Part shown: positions 1-6,932 of the stretch, piece by piece
How the letters are laid out: each line of letters begins with the position of its first letter
Numbering within the stretch: position 1 is the stretch's first letter
Assembly (NCBI GenBank): GCA_905182795.1
Contig: CAJJCZ010000016.1
Coordinates: 1-34,826, forward strand
Length of the DNA: 34,826 bases
Direction of reading: 5' to 3'
From: an uncultured bacterium
GTDB lineage: Bacteria; Fidelibacterota; Marinisomatia; Marinisomatales; Marinisomataceae
Position numbers and translations under genes: made by a program
Notes under the pieces: model-generated
Seen by the model: the letters and a program-made list of their open reading frames with translations, nothing else
Databases searched by the model: none
What the model was told of the DNA's origin: nothing

Positions 1-396
1 TTTATTGTGATTAGATCTAAACCTTTAGATGAGCATTATAAGAATATTAAAGGACTAACTCTTTGGACAATTAAAGATGGAGCTGAATATTTTAAAGGTT
101 CTAAAGTAAATCCAAATGCTGGAATTACTATTACAGTTCCTGGAAGTGAAATTATAATATCTGAAGATGAAAATAATAAAGTATGTTTACCAAAAAAGTA
201 TATGGACCAAATTAAAGGTAATCCAGGAGATCTTATTTATATTAGCGACAAGCGTTGGTACTTGGGTGGATTAAAATCTACGCATGCTAATCTTGGATCA
301 GTAACTAAGGTTGATGGAGTCATTATATCAAAAGATGTCTATAAGCATGCACAATTTGATTTATCGAAAGATTTAATTATTGAGCTTGAGGTGTAA
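1..396 (+). CDS. Hypothetical protein, probably 5'-truncated by the window edge
   Basis: The frame is open from base 1 to the TAA at 394-396. A GTG at 7 could be the start (129 residues), but with no upstream sequence the gene may begin outside the window. I do not recognise the family. The middle, around residues 60-82 of the GTG-started form, reads like one strand-loop half of an AbrB/MazE-type barrel: a basic-proline 'LPKKY' patch, then 'GDLIYIS'. The last 30 residues (a 'GVIISKDVY' stretch, then an alternating hydrophobic end) look similar. A swapped-hairpin barrel is therefore possible, but this is inference from pattern only. No signal peptide or membrane segment is visible. tRNA-Asn follows 46 bases downstream. 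Confidence 0.65.
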   Translation, partial: FIVIRSKPLDEHYKNIKGLTLWTIKDGAEYFKGSKVNPNAGITITVPGSEIIISEDENNKVCLPKKYMDQIKGNPGDLIYISDKRWYLGGLKSTHANLGSVTKVDGVIISKDVYKHAQFDLSKDLIIELEV

Positions 397-442
397 TATT
401 CCTTGTTTTTTCGATAATAATATTAAAAATTCCAAATCATAT

Positions 443-515
443 TCCGGAGTAGCTCAGTTGGTAGAGCGAGTGACTGTTAATCACCAGGTCGGGAGTTCGA
501 GTCTCTCCTCCGGAG
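443..515 (+). tRNA. tRNA-Asn (anticodon GTT)
   Basis: A full cloverleaf folds here. The acceptor arm is TCCGGAG with CTCCGGA and G is the discriminator base. The D arm is GCTC/GAGC. The anticodon loop CTGTTAA has GTT at 476-478. The T arm carries TTCGAGT. CCA is not fully encoded (CA follows). A T-run begins just after the gene and may end transcription. The local AspRS looks non-discriminating, so this tRNA may be charged through Asp-tRNA(Asn). Confidence 0.96.
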
Positions 516-558
516 CAATTTTTTTTCGTCATAAATCATTCAAAAAAAAAATAAACTC

Positions 559-588
559 TTGACATATATTCTGAATATTTTTTATTAT
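559..588 (+). promoter_or_regulatory. Sigma-70-type promoter for the repeat-bearing leader
   Basis: A consensus -35 box TTGACA (559-564) is separated by 18 bases from a near-consensus -10 box TATTAT (583-588). The expected transcription start, about 594-597, falls just before the first copy of the tandem structured motif (602). All three copies and the 57 bases before the PiT-like gene would then be the transcript's 5' leader, about 260 bases long. Confidence 0.7.
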
Positions 589-601
589 TCCGTGTAGTTA
601 A

Positions 602-660
602 AATCGCTTTTTAAGAGTTGAAGCAGATCTAGATGAAAAAAGAGATCTGGCCATGCGATT
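602..660 (+). repeat. Leader motif copy 1
   Basis: The outer stem is 602-607 with 655-660 (6 bp). The inner stem is 624-630 with 643-649 (7 bp, perfect). The U-tract 608-612 faces the A-rich loop 636-641, and C607 could pair with G642 to extend a pseudoknot helix. The 3' internal-loop side reads GCCAT. Confidence 0.65.
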
Positions 661-672
661 AAAAAGAGTTTT

Positions 673-726
673 ATTGCTTTTTAATAGTTGAAGCAGATTT
701 TGAAAAAAAAAATCTGGCCATGCAAT
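673..726 (+). repeat. Leader motif copy 2
   Basis: The outer stem is 673-677 with 722-726 (ATTGC/GCAAT). The inner stem is 694-700 with 710-716 (CAGATTT/AAATCTG). The single-stranded parts match copy 1 almost exactly: CTTTTTAA, one variable base, AGTTGAAG, and GGCCATGC on the 3' side. Differences fall mainly in paired positions and are compensated. Confidence 0.65.
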
Positions 727-744
727 TAAATAAGTCTTAGAGGG

Positions 745-794
745 CGTTTTTAAAAGTTAAAACTAATGTTATGAAAAAATTAGGTTATACGATT
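745..794 (+). repeat. Leader motif copy 3 (diverged)
   Basis: The inner stem is completely re-sequenced but still pairs (CTAAT 763-767 with ATTAG 779-783). The U-tract 747-751, the AAAAGTTAAAA strand and the TGAAAAA loop are kept, and the 3' side is GGTTATACGATT where the other copies have GGCCATGC. The outer stem is reduced to about 3 bp (CGT/ACG). This copy may be decayed or may have different specificity. Confidence 0.55.
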
Positions 795-854
795 AAGAAC
801 ATTTGTCCTATCTGTATATCTAATTTAATTCATAAGTAAATAATAGGAAGAAAT

Positions 855-1829
855 ATGGATTTTCTTACACTTTGGTCATTACTTGGATTTTTATTTGCGG
901 TATACGCAGTTACTGCCAATGATAGTATCCAAACGCTCGGAACATATATATCATCTAATAGCGAAGTGAAGTGGTATTGGATGTTTGGATATATGGGTTC
1001 TATCTTTTTAATAACAATGTTACAAGGTTTCAATGGCGGTGATCCAGCTTTTGGAAGGCTAGATAAGTTTCCAGAAATTGAAATACAGTGGTATCATGCA
1101 GTAGCGCCATTAGTTTTAGTAGCATTGACAAGACTTAAAATACCAGTATCAACAACCTTTTTAGTGTTATCCGTTTTTGCATCATCTGTCGTAATGGAAA
1201 AAATGTTATTAAAAAGTTTTCTAGGCTATGCAGTATCTTTTGTCTTTGCTTGGGGGTCTTGGTTCTTAATTAGCAAGTACTTGTTACATGAGGGCGAAAA
1301 AGGTGAAAACAAAAATAATAATTATTGGAGAATAGCTCAATGGTTAACTACTGGTTGGCTGTGGTCAACATGGTTGAAACATGATCTAGCTAATATCATG
1401 ATATTCCTACCAAGATTCAGTACTATTGACACGGCTACATACCAAGCATTTGTTCTTGGGGTAATGCTTATAGGACTAGGATTTATGTTCTATGAACGTG
1501 GAGGAAAGATACAGGAAATTGTCTTATCAAAAACTAATACAAGATATGTTCGTTCAGCTACATTGATCGATTTAGTTTATTGTTTTGTATTATACTATTT
1601 TAAAGAAGTAAATAATATACCTATGAGTACAACATTTGTTTTTATGGGAATGTTAGCAGGTAGAGAGCTTGGAATTTGGATGTCTCTTGGATATGGAGAA
1701 TTAACATATACTAGTAGACATAAAAAGGCTATCTTCCCAATGCTATATAAAGATTTCCTTAGATTGATGCTAGGACTGATGATTAGCGTCACTCTTGCAT
1801 ATGGTATTCAATGGTATAGTGCACTTTAA
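855..1829 (+). CDS. PiT-family-like inorganic phosphate permease
   Basis: This is a 324-residue integral membrane protein, probably an ion-coupled phosphate transporter of the inner membrane. It shows the internal inverted duplication expected of PiT proteins: an 'AND...LGT' signature at residues 21-30 pairs with 'KHDLAN' at 175-180, and 'IPVSTT' at 96-101 pairs with 'IPMSTT' at 255-260. About eight to ten hydrophobic segments are visible, with a short charged loop near 145-155 (EGEKGENKNNN) between the halves. It is shorter than E. coli PitA, which fits compact bacterial relatives. An AGGAAG ribosome site at 845-850 supports the ATG at 855. It is the first gene after the triple-motif leader, and a porin and phytase-like protein follow. 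The phosphate substrate is inferred from family and neighbours; the signature is degenerate, so another anion is possible. Confidence 0.7.
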   Translation: MDFLTLWSLLGFLFAVYAVTANDSIQTLGTYISSNSEVKWYWMFGYMGSIFLITMLQGFNGGDPAFGRLDKFPEIEIQWYHAVAPLVLVALTRLKIPVSTTFLVLSVFASSVVMEKMLLKSFLGYAVSFVFAWGSWFLISKYLLHEGEKGENKNNNYWRIAQWLTTGWLWSTWLKHDLANIMIFLPRFSTIDTATYQAFVLGVMLIGLGFMFYERGGKIQEIVLSKTNTRYVRSATLIDLVYCFVLYYFKEVNNIPMSTTFVFMGMLAGRELGIWMSLGYGELTYTSRHKKAIFPMLYKDFLRLMLGLMISVTLAYGIQWYSAL

Positions 1830-1880
1830 TCAAAATGATGTATTGCAGCACTCACAACTATTCATGATATTATTGCTGGT

Positions 1881-2714
1881 ATGAATCTTAAAAATAAAAT
1901 CGTATTAGTTACGGGTGCTGCTAAAGGCATTGGTCTAGCCACCGTTAAACGACTACTCAAAAAAAATGCTAAAGTTATCTTATGGGATTTTCAACCTGAA
2001 GATCTAGAGAATGCTGTAAAATCATTGAAAGCTGAAGGACATGATGTGTTCTCACAAGTCTGTGATGTCACAAATAAAGAGCAAGTCTATCGCAATGCAG
2101 CAATCATTAAAAAAGATATTGGAGACGTAGATATTTTGATTAATAATGCTGGAACAGTATATACAGGATATATGCTGGATCGTTCAGATGAAGAATTGGA
2201 GAATATGATCAATGTTAATTTTACATCAATGATTTATACTATTAGATCTTTTATGCCTGCAATGTTAGAAAAAAATAAAGGCCATATTATTAATATATCA
2301 TCTGCCTCCTCATTAATTGGTGCTCCAAAATTAGCGATATATGCTGCGACAAAATGGGCTGTAATGGGTTTAACAGAATCTTTAAGATTAGAAGCAATTA
2401 AAATGGGTAAAAAAGGAGTAAGATTCTCTTCTATTCATCCTAATTTTTTGAAAAAAGGTTTATTTGAAGGGACTAAACTAAATATTTTAGGCTCCATTTT
2501 TGCACCAGGCGTGAAATCTCACGATGTTGTTGCAAGAGTTATTGTGAATAGAGCAATTCGTTTTGGATTTCATTCACCTAAAATTCCATGGATTATGAAT
2601 CAATCTGTATTATTGAGAGCTCTATTACCCAGTTCCTTACTCGTCAAGTTTGGTAGTCTATACGGATTAAATAGTATGATGGACGAACATACAGGCTATA
2701 AGGATGGTCGTTAA
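1881..2714 (+). CDS. Short-chain dehydrogenase/reductase (SDR)
   Basis: A 277-residue classical SDR expected to oxidise or reduce an alcohol/carbonyl with a nicotinamide cofactor in the cytoplasm. The cofactor glycine motif TGAAKGIG is at 11-18, NNAG at 88-91, the structural Asn at 113, and the catalytic set Ser141, Tyr154, Lys158 (YAATK). Asp36 after the second beta strand favours NAD(H) over NADP(H). The C-terminal part, with 'HPNFL' after the active site and a hydrophobic tail region, resembles the SDR16C group (retinol/hydroxysteroid dehydrogenase type) and may touch the membrane. The real substrate cannot be told. It starts 51 bases after the PiT-like gene, with no clear ribosome site, and is probably co-transcribed with it. 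Confidence 0.85.
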   Translation: MNLKNKIVLVTGAAKGIGLATVKRLLKKNAKVILWDFQPEDLENAVKSLKAEGHDVFSQVCDVTNKEQVYRNAAIIKKDIGDVDILINNAGTVYTGYMLDRSDEELENMINVNFTSMIYTIRSFMPAMLEKNKGHIINISSASSLIGAPKLAIYAATKWAVMGLTESLRLEAIKMGKKGVRFSSIHPNFLKKGLFEGTKLNILGSIFAPGVKSHDVVARVIVNRAIRFGFHSPKIPWIMNQSVLLRALLPSSLLVKFGSLYGLNSMMDEHTGYKDGR

Positions 2715-2758
2715 TTTTTTTTCTTTACTATGAATATTGATACTAATAGAATAGGCCA

Positions 2759-3511
2759 ATGAATAATTCAATAAAGATACTAATTATTATATGTAGTTTG
2801 ACGCTTCTTGCTAATTGCGACAATTCATCCAACACTCAAGAAGATGAAAAATTACTCATGGTCACTTTTGAAGATTCATTAAGTTATTCTATCGGCGTTA
2901 CTATGGGAAAAAATTTACCTGACGCCGAATTCAATCATGACCTTATCCAACAGGGACTAAATGATTATCTAAATAAAAAAGAACCAAGACTAAATAATCC
3001 AGATAGACAGGTAATATTAAGAGAGTTTAATGTAAGAAACTCGCAAATAGAGAGAGATCAAATGCAATTAGCTTCAGAAGAGTCCAGAGACCTATCTAGA
3101 AAGAATAAAATATTAGGACAAGAATTCTTAGATAAAAATAAGATAAAAGAAGGAGTGTTTGTTCGCGAACGTAGTGGATTACAATATAAAGTGATTATAG
3201 AAGGTTCTGGTATCATTCCAGATTATGATGATAAAGTTGTTATGCACTATACTGGATATTTAATCGATGGACATAAATTTGATAGTAGTTACGATATGGG
3301 GACACCATTAACACTTGAATTGACACGTTTCATTCCAGGTTGGCAGGAAGCACTGCTAATGATGCCTGTTGGGTCAAAATGGGAGATCTATGTACCTTAT
3401 AATCTGGCCTATGGAGATGCGGGGATTCAAGGTTCAAAGTTAGGAGAATATGTCATTCCACCTTCTTCTACTCTTATTTTTGAAATGGAATTACTAGCTA
3501 TTGCTAAGTAA
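2759..3511 (+). CDS. FKBP-type peptidyl-prolyl isomerase lipoprotein
   Basis: A 250-residue periplasmic lipoprotein that catalyses cis-trans isomerisation at proline bonds during folding of envelope proteins. A signal peptide ends in the lipobox LLANC with the lipidated Cys at 20. Residues about 38-125 form the helical dimerisation segment of Mip/FkpA-type proteins (DSLSYSIGVTMG, then a charged helix). Residues about 139-249 form the FKBP domain with the expected pocket residues: Tyr164, FDSS at 174-177, Trp195, and a Tyr-Gly pair in 'LAYGD'. The typical 'IPPSSTLIFEMELL' ending is present. The barrel protein encoded next is a plausible client, but that is only inference from position. Confidence 0.9.
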   Translation: MNNSIKILIIICSLTLLANCDNSSNTQEDEKLLMVTFEDSLSYSIGVTMGKNLPDAEFNHDLIQQGLNDYLNKKEPRLNNPDRQVILREFNVRNSQIERDQMQLASEESRDLSRKNKILGQEFLDKNKIKEGVFVRERSGLQYKVIIEGSGIIPDYDDKVVMHYTGYLIDGHKFDSSYDMGTPLTLELTRFIPGWQEALLMMPVGSKWEIYVPYNLAYGDAGIQGSKLGEYVIPPSSTLIFEMELLAIAK

Positions 3512-3568
3512 TCCTAAAATTTATTTAATAATTTCAATCATAACTTAAAACAGGGGACATATAATATA

Positions 3569-4513
3569 ATGTTACTACATAAAAAATGGCATGTAATGCT
3601 CTTAATTGCTTTTTCAACATTAATTGCTCAAGATATTAAGGGAGAAGTTTTTTTTGATTATACTGATTCAGGCGATAGTAGTAAAGTAGACGAATTTGCT
3701 TTAAAGCGAGTTTATCTTACATTTTCAAAATCAATTTCTGATGAACTTTCAGTAACGATACAAACAGATGTAGATACTAACAGTTCGCCTAAAAATATCT
3801 ATCTTAAAAATGCAAAGGTAGATTGGAAAACACTCGATGGTAATATTGTTATTGGGTTACAAGGCATGAATATGTTCAAAGTCCAAGAGGGAAATTGGGG
3901 AAAACGATATCTTGATAAAACTATTATGGATCGTTTCAAATATTCTAGTGCAGCTGATATGGGAATAGGATATTATCATTCAAAAGATAAATTTCATGGT
4001 AGCTTATTAATGACAAATGGTGCGGGTTATAAAAAATCAGAAAATGATTCCCATAAGAAACTATCCCTACAATTTATCTATGGAAATACAAATTTATCTA
4101 AATCAGATGGATTTAATGTAGGAGCAGTTCTTTCTCATGAACCTTATGATAGAGATGGCGAAGTAGGGATTCCAGAAGAGCCAATAGGAGAACATACCAA
4201 AAAAGTATTTGGACTATTTGGTGGATATGCAAAAAATAATTTACGTGTTGGAGTAGAATGGAATCAATTAGAGGACTCTGGACTATTAGACGGAAATTAT
4301 GATAATAATCTTACTTCTGTTTATTGTACTTATGTTCTTAATCCTAAACAGACTTTAGTCGCTAAGCATGACATGGTATCAGGAAATAAAGATGCTAATT
4401 ATGCAGTAGTAGCCATGGAATTTGCCCCTACTAAAGGGTTGGTAGTTGCACCAAATGTTCGTTCTAACGATGGAACTACAATGCTTGGAGTAAATTTCCA
4501 ATTTCAATTCTAG
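3569..4513 (+). CDS. Outer-membrane beta-barrel, phosphate-selective-porin-like
   Basis: A 314-residue protein with a cleavable signal peptide (likely cut near Ala20) and alternating strand patterns ending in aromatic 'FQFQF', the usual C-terminal signal for barrel assembly. The early stretch 'FALKRVYLTFSKSISDELSVTIQTD' resembles the opening of OprO/OprP-type porins, in which a conserved R-x-Y-L-x-F strand is followed by 'sdnLs...fq.D'. It would pass phosphate, phosphoesters or other anions across the outer membrane. An AGGGGA site at 3552-3557 precedes the ATG. The phytase-like gene follows after 1 base, so the two are surely co-transcribed. General porin function is firm; the phosphate preference rests on family resemblance and neighbours. 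Confidence 0.7.
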   Translation: MLLHKKWHVMLLIAFSTLIAQDIKGEVFFDYTDSGDSSKVDEFALKRVYLTFSKSISDELSVTIQTDVDTNSSPKNIYLKNAKVDWKTLDGNIVIGLQGMNMFKVQEGNWGKRYLDKTIMDRFKYSSAADMGIGYYHSKDKFHGSLLMTNGAGYKKSENDSHKKLSLQFIYGNTNLSKSDGFNVGAVLSHEPYDRDGEVGIPEEPIGEHTKKVFGLFGGYAKNNLRVGVEWNQLEDSGLLDGNYDNNLTSVYCTYVLNPKQTLVAKHDMVSGNKDANYAVVAMEFAPTKGLVVAPNVRSNDGTTMLGVNFQFQF

Positions 4514-4514
4514 T

Positions 4515-5477
4515 ATGATGTATAGTTCTAAAAAAATGATAAGTATATTTTTTATTTCGATAGTATTGTTACTAACATCTGGTTGTCAGTCTAATAACAA
4601 AATGGTGTTGTCTGATCCATTATTTTATACCCAATCAATGCCAAATGCTGGTATTGATAGTATAGGATTTCTTATGCGAAAGCATGTTATAGTTGTAACG
4701 GGAAAAGAAGCTAATCAATTGTATGTCTATAATGCAATGAACGGAGAACTAAAACAAACAATTGAGAGACCTGATGCATACCCTAATGGCGTCAATGTGA
4801 TTAACGATGAGTTAGTTTTGATCACTGAAAGAGATACGCACCAGGTATCTGTTTTCGATACTTCAATGAAGTTTCTTGGTACTTTTGGAGCAGATATTTT
4901 GCGTCAACCCTATGGAATTACAAGCTATAAAAAATCAGATGGGATATATCAAATTTTTATCACAGATAGTTATGACTATGATACGCCGAAAACTGATAGA
5001 ATTACTTCTTTTGAACTATCTTATGATAAGGATTCATTTTCCATAATTTCTTTTGAAACATTCGGAGAAGAGGTACTTTATCAAGTAGAAAGCATTATGG
5101 TTGATTCTTCTAATAATACATTATTGGTAGCAGATGAAAATAAAGAACATTATAAAATTGCTGTGCTCGATTTAAATAGTGGTGCAAATATAGGTTCAAA
5201 GCTCCAAGACTTTATATTTTTAACAGATCCTGAAGGGATAGCACTCGTTAAAACATCTAAAAATTCTGGGTATTGGATTGCTACCGAACAGAGTAAGACA
5301 GATAATAAATTTCACTTATTTGACAGAGAATCTTTTGAATATTTAAATACATTACATTTAGAAGATATATCAAATACTGACGGCATTGCCACAGCATATA
5401 TGCATGGAAGTTGGTACTTGTATGCAGTTGACAATGATCATCGAGTTGGAGCATTTAAGCTCCCAGAAATGAACTAG
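4515..5477 (+). CDS. Beta-propeller phytase-like lipoprotein
   Basis: A 320-residue exported lipoprotein: signal peptide, then TSGC with the lipidated Cys at 24. The body is strand-rich with repeated propeller blades (for example 'QLYVYNAMNGELKQTI', 'QVSVFDTSMKFLGTFG', 'YGIT', 'LLVADENKEHYKIAVLDLN'). The C-terminal third has the order seen in 3-phytases: 'DPEGIAL', then 'GYWIATEQSKTDNKFHLFDR', then 'DTDGIAT'-like 'NTDGIAT'. Acidic loops could hold calcium. It would release phosphate from inositol phosphates or similar phosphomonoesters at the cell surface or in the periplasm. A related NHL-type binding propeller without activity is the main alternative. Start: ATG at 4515 or the adjacent 4518; a single base separates it from the porin gene. 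Confidence 0.65.
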   Translation: MMYSSKKMISIFFISIVLLLTSGCQSNNKMVLSDPLFYTQSMPNAGIDSIGFLMRKHVIVVTGKEANQLYVYNAMNGELKQTIERPDAYPNGVNVINDELVLITERDTHQVSVFDTSMKFLGTFGADILRQPYGITSYKKSDGIYQIFITDSYDYDTPKTDRITSFELSYDKDSFSIISFETFGEEVLYQVESIMVDSSNNTLLVADENKEHYKIAVLDLNSGANIGSKLQDFIFLTDPEGIALVKTSKNSGYWIATEQSKTDNKFHLFDRESFEYLNTLHLEDISNTDGIATAYMHGSWYLYAVDNDHRVGAFKLPEMN

Positions 5478-5512
5478 TTTTTCGCTATAATTTCATCTAG
5501 ATTTATTGAATT

Positions 5513-6928
5513 ATGAATCATCCAATGACAAATAGAACAAAGTATACGTATTCTATTGGTCAAATTTCTTTCGAAATTAAAAATACATTATTTCATTATT
5601 TTTTTATTTTATTTTTTAGTACAGTGATGGGTTTACCAGCAACTCTTGTTGGTTCAGCAATCTTTATTACTCTTATTATTGACGCTATAACAGATCCAAT
5701 CATGGGAGGAATTTCAGATGAATGGCGATCTAAGATATGGGGACGCAGACATTTATTTATGTTGTTAAGTGCTGTTCCTACAGGACTAGGTCTATGGTTT
5801 ATATTTTCACCACCTCTTTTATTGAGTAGTACCAATTTATTTATCTGGATGCTTAGTTTTGCAATCCTTACTCGTTTAGGATTAACCTTATTTTATATTC
5901 CTTATCTAGCACTAAATGCAGAATTGACTGATTCTTATGATGAACGTACTGAGCTTTCATCATTACGTACAATATTTGGGGAGCTATTTAAGATTGGCCT
6001 CCTCGCACTATTTTTTACAGTATTTCTTGTAGATCCAAATCCAGACATTGATGGGAGGATGAACCCTAGTGCATATGCACAGATGGGCAAGGTAGGCGCT
6101 ATTTGTGCTGTGATTGCGATATTAATTAGCACATTAGGAACTTTTAACCAAGTTCCAAGATTAAACCAAAAAACTCATTCTTCAAAATCTATAAAGTGGT
6201 GGAAAGTATATGGAGAAATTATTAAGGCATTGAGATTTAAGCCTTTTAGATCACTATCATTAGGATTTATCTTTTTTAATATTATGGCTGGTATTACCAT
6301 AGCATTAGGATTGTACTTCATGACTTATTTCTGGGAATTCACGCAAGAGCAGAGCATGTATATTTTAATTGTAATGGGCGTAGCAGTTGTTCCAGGAGCT
6401 ATCATTGCTCGTATTGTTCAAAAAATGTATGATAAAAAAAATGGAGTAATTATAGCTCTTATTTTTTATGCAATTATTTATTGTGCTCCAATAATGCTTC
6501 GACTGCTAGGGTTGATGCCAGAAAATAATACAGAAAATTTATTTTATGTGATGCTCTTATTCTATTTTTCAGGTCAAATATGTGTTATGATTGGACTTAT
6601 TCTTTCAGAATCAATGATGGCCGATGTTACGGACGATTATGAGCTAGAAACGGAGAAAAGACAAGAAGGGTTACTATTTTCTGCAATCATGTTTGCAAAA
6701 AAGGCTACATTTGGATTAGGAGGATTTTTTGCAGGTATTATTTTAGATAGTATCTATTTCCCAGTTAAAACAAATCCAGGAGAAGTTGATTTATCTATTT
6801 TATGGAACCTAGGATTTGTTGTCATTCCTATCGTCATATTATTACAACTCATATCTGCTTTTTTCTTCAACCTTTATCCTATTACTCGAGCGAAGCATGA
6901 AGAGACACTAAAGTCATTAAATCGTTAA
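5513..6928 (+). CDS. MFS transporter of the GPH (MelB-like) cation symporter family
   Basis: A 471-residue, twelve-helix inner-membrane protein. The GPH/MelB signature is clear: 'DAITDP' with Asp57 and Asp61 at the positions of the MelB cation-site aspartates, followed by 'GGISDEWRSKIWGRRH' (65-80), the conserved helix 2-3 loop. A second family feature is the 'MMADVTDDYELETEKRQEG' stretch in the C-terminal half. Members take up sugars, glycosides or related solutes with Na+ or H+. The solute cannot be read from sequence; beside a phytase-like gene, inositol or a dephosphorylated sugar is an attractive guess only. A TATAAT at 5486-5491 lies upstream but has no good -35 partner. Confidence 0.85.
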   Translation: MNHPMTNRTKYTYSIGQISFEIKNTLFHYFFILFFSTVMGLPATLVGSAIFITLIIDAITDPIMGGISDEWRSKIWGRRHLFMLLSAVPTGLGLWFIFSPPLLLSSTNLFIWMLSFAILTRLGLTLFYIPYLALNAELTDSYDERTELSSLRTIFGELFKIGLLALFFTVFLVDPNPDIDGRMNPSAYAQMGKVGAICAVIAILISTLGTFNQVPRLNQKTHSSKSIKWWKVYGEIIKALRFKPFRSLSLGFIFFNIMAGITIALGLYFMTYFWEFTQEQSMYILIVMGVAVVPGAIIARIVQKMYDKKNGVIIALIFYAIIYCAPIMLRLLGLMPENNTENLFYVMLLFYFSGQICVMIGLILSESMMADVTDDYELETEKRQEGLLFSAIMFAKKATFGLGGFFAGIILDSIYFPVKTNPGEVDLSILWNLGFVVIPIVILLQLISAFFFNLYPITRAKHEETLKSLNR

Positions 6929-6932
6929 TTAT

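Larger units (their letters stand above)
602..797 (+). ncRNA. Leader RNA with three tandem structured motifs (candidate cis-regulatory RNA)
   Basis: This fills most of the 339-base non-coding gap between tRNA-Asn and the PiT-like gene. Three imperfect copies of a 50-60-base motif repeat with a 69-70-base period. Each has an outer stem (weak in copy 3), an asymmetric internal loop with a conserved 5' side (U-tract, AA, then AGUUGAAG or a variant), an inner hairpin, and an apical loop containing UGAAAAA. Paired bases change together between copies: the inner stem is CAGATCT/AGATCTG, CAGATTT/AAATCTG and CTAAT/ATTAG; the outer stem is AATCGC/GCGATT, then ATTGC/GCAAT. The U-tract could pair with the A-rich apical loop as an H-type pseudoknot. 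I cannot match it to a riboswitch class I know. No rho-independent terminator is evident between copy 3 and the gene, so any control would more likely act on translation or RNA stability. Confidence 0.6.

Noticed and set aside
380-562. 60-residue open frame across the tRNA-Asn gene
   Set aside because: It runs through the tRNA and has no ribosome site; the cloverleaf explains the sequence.
602-797. Type III toxin-antitoxin (ToxI-like) RNA repeats
   Set aside because: Tandem pseudoknot-like repeats recall ToxI, but the period (70 bases) is about twice the usual length, and the next gene is a multi-pass permease rather than a ToxN-type endoribonuclease.
602-797. CRISPR array
   Set aside because: Only three imperfect copies. 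They differ by compensated changes inside stems, there are no identical repeats or unique spacers, and no cas genes are nearby.
5486-5491. TATAAT upstream of the GPH symporter gene
   Set aside because: No acceptable -35 box at 16-18 bases, and such matches are frequent in this AT-rich DNA.
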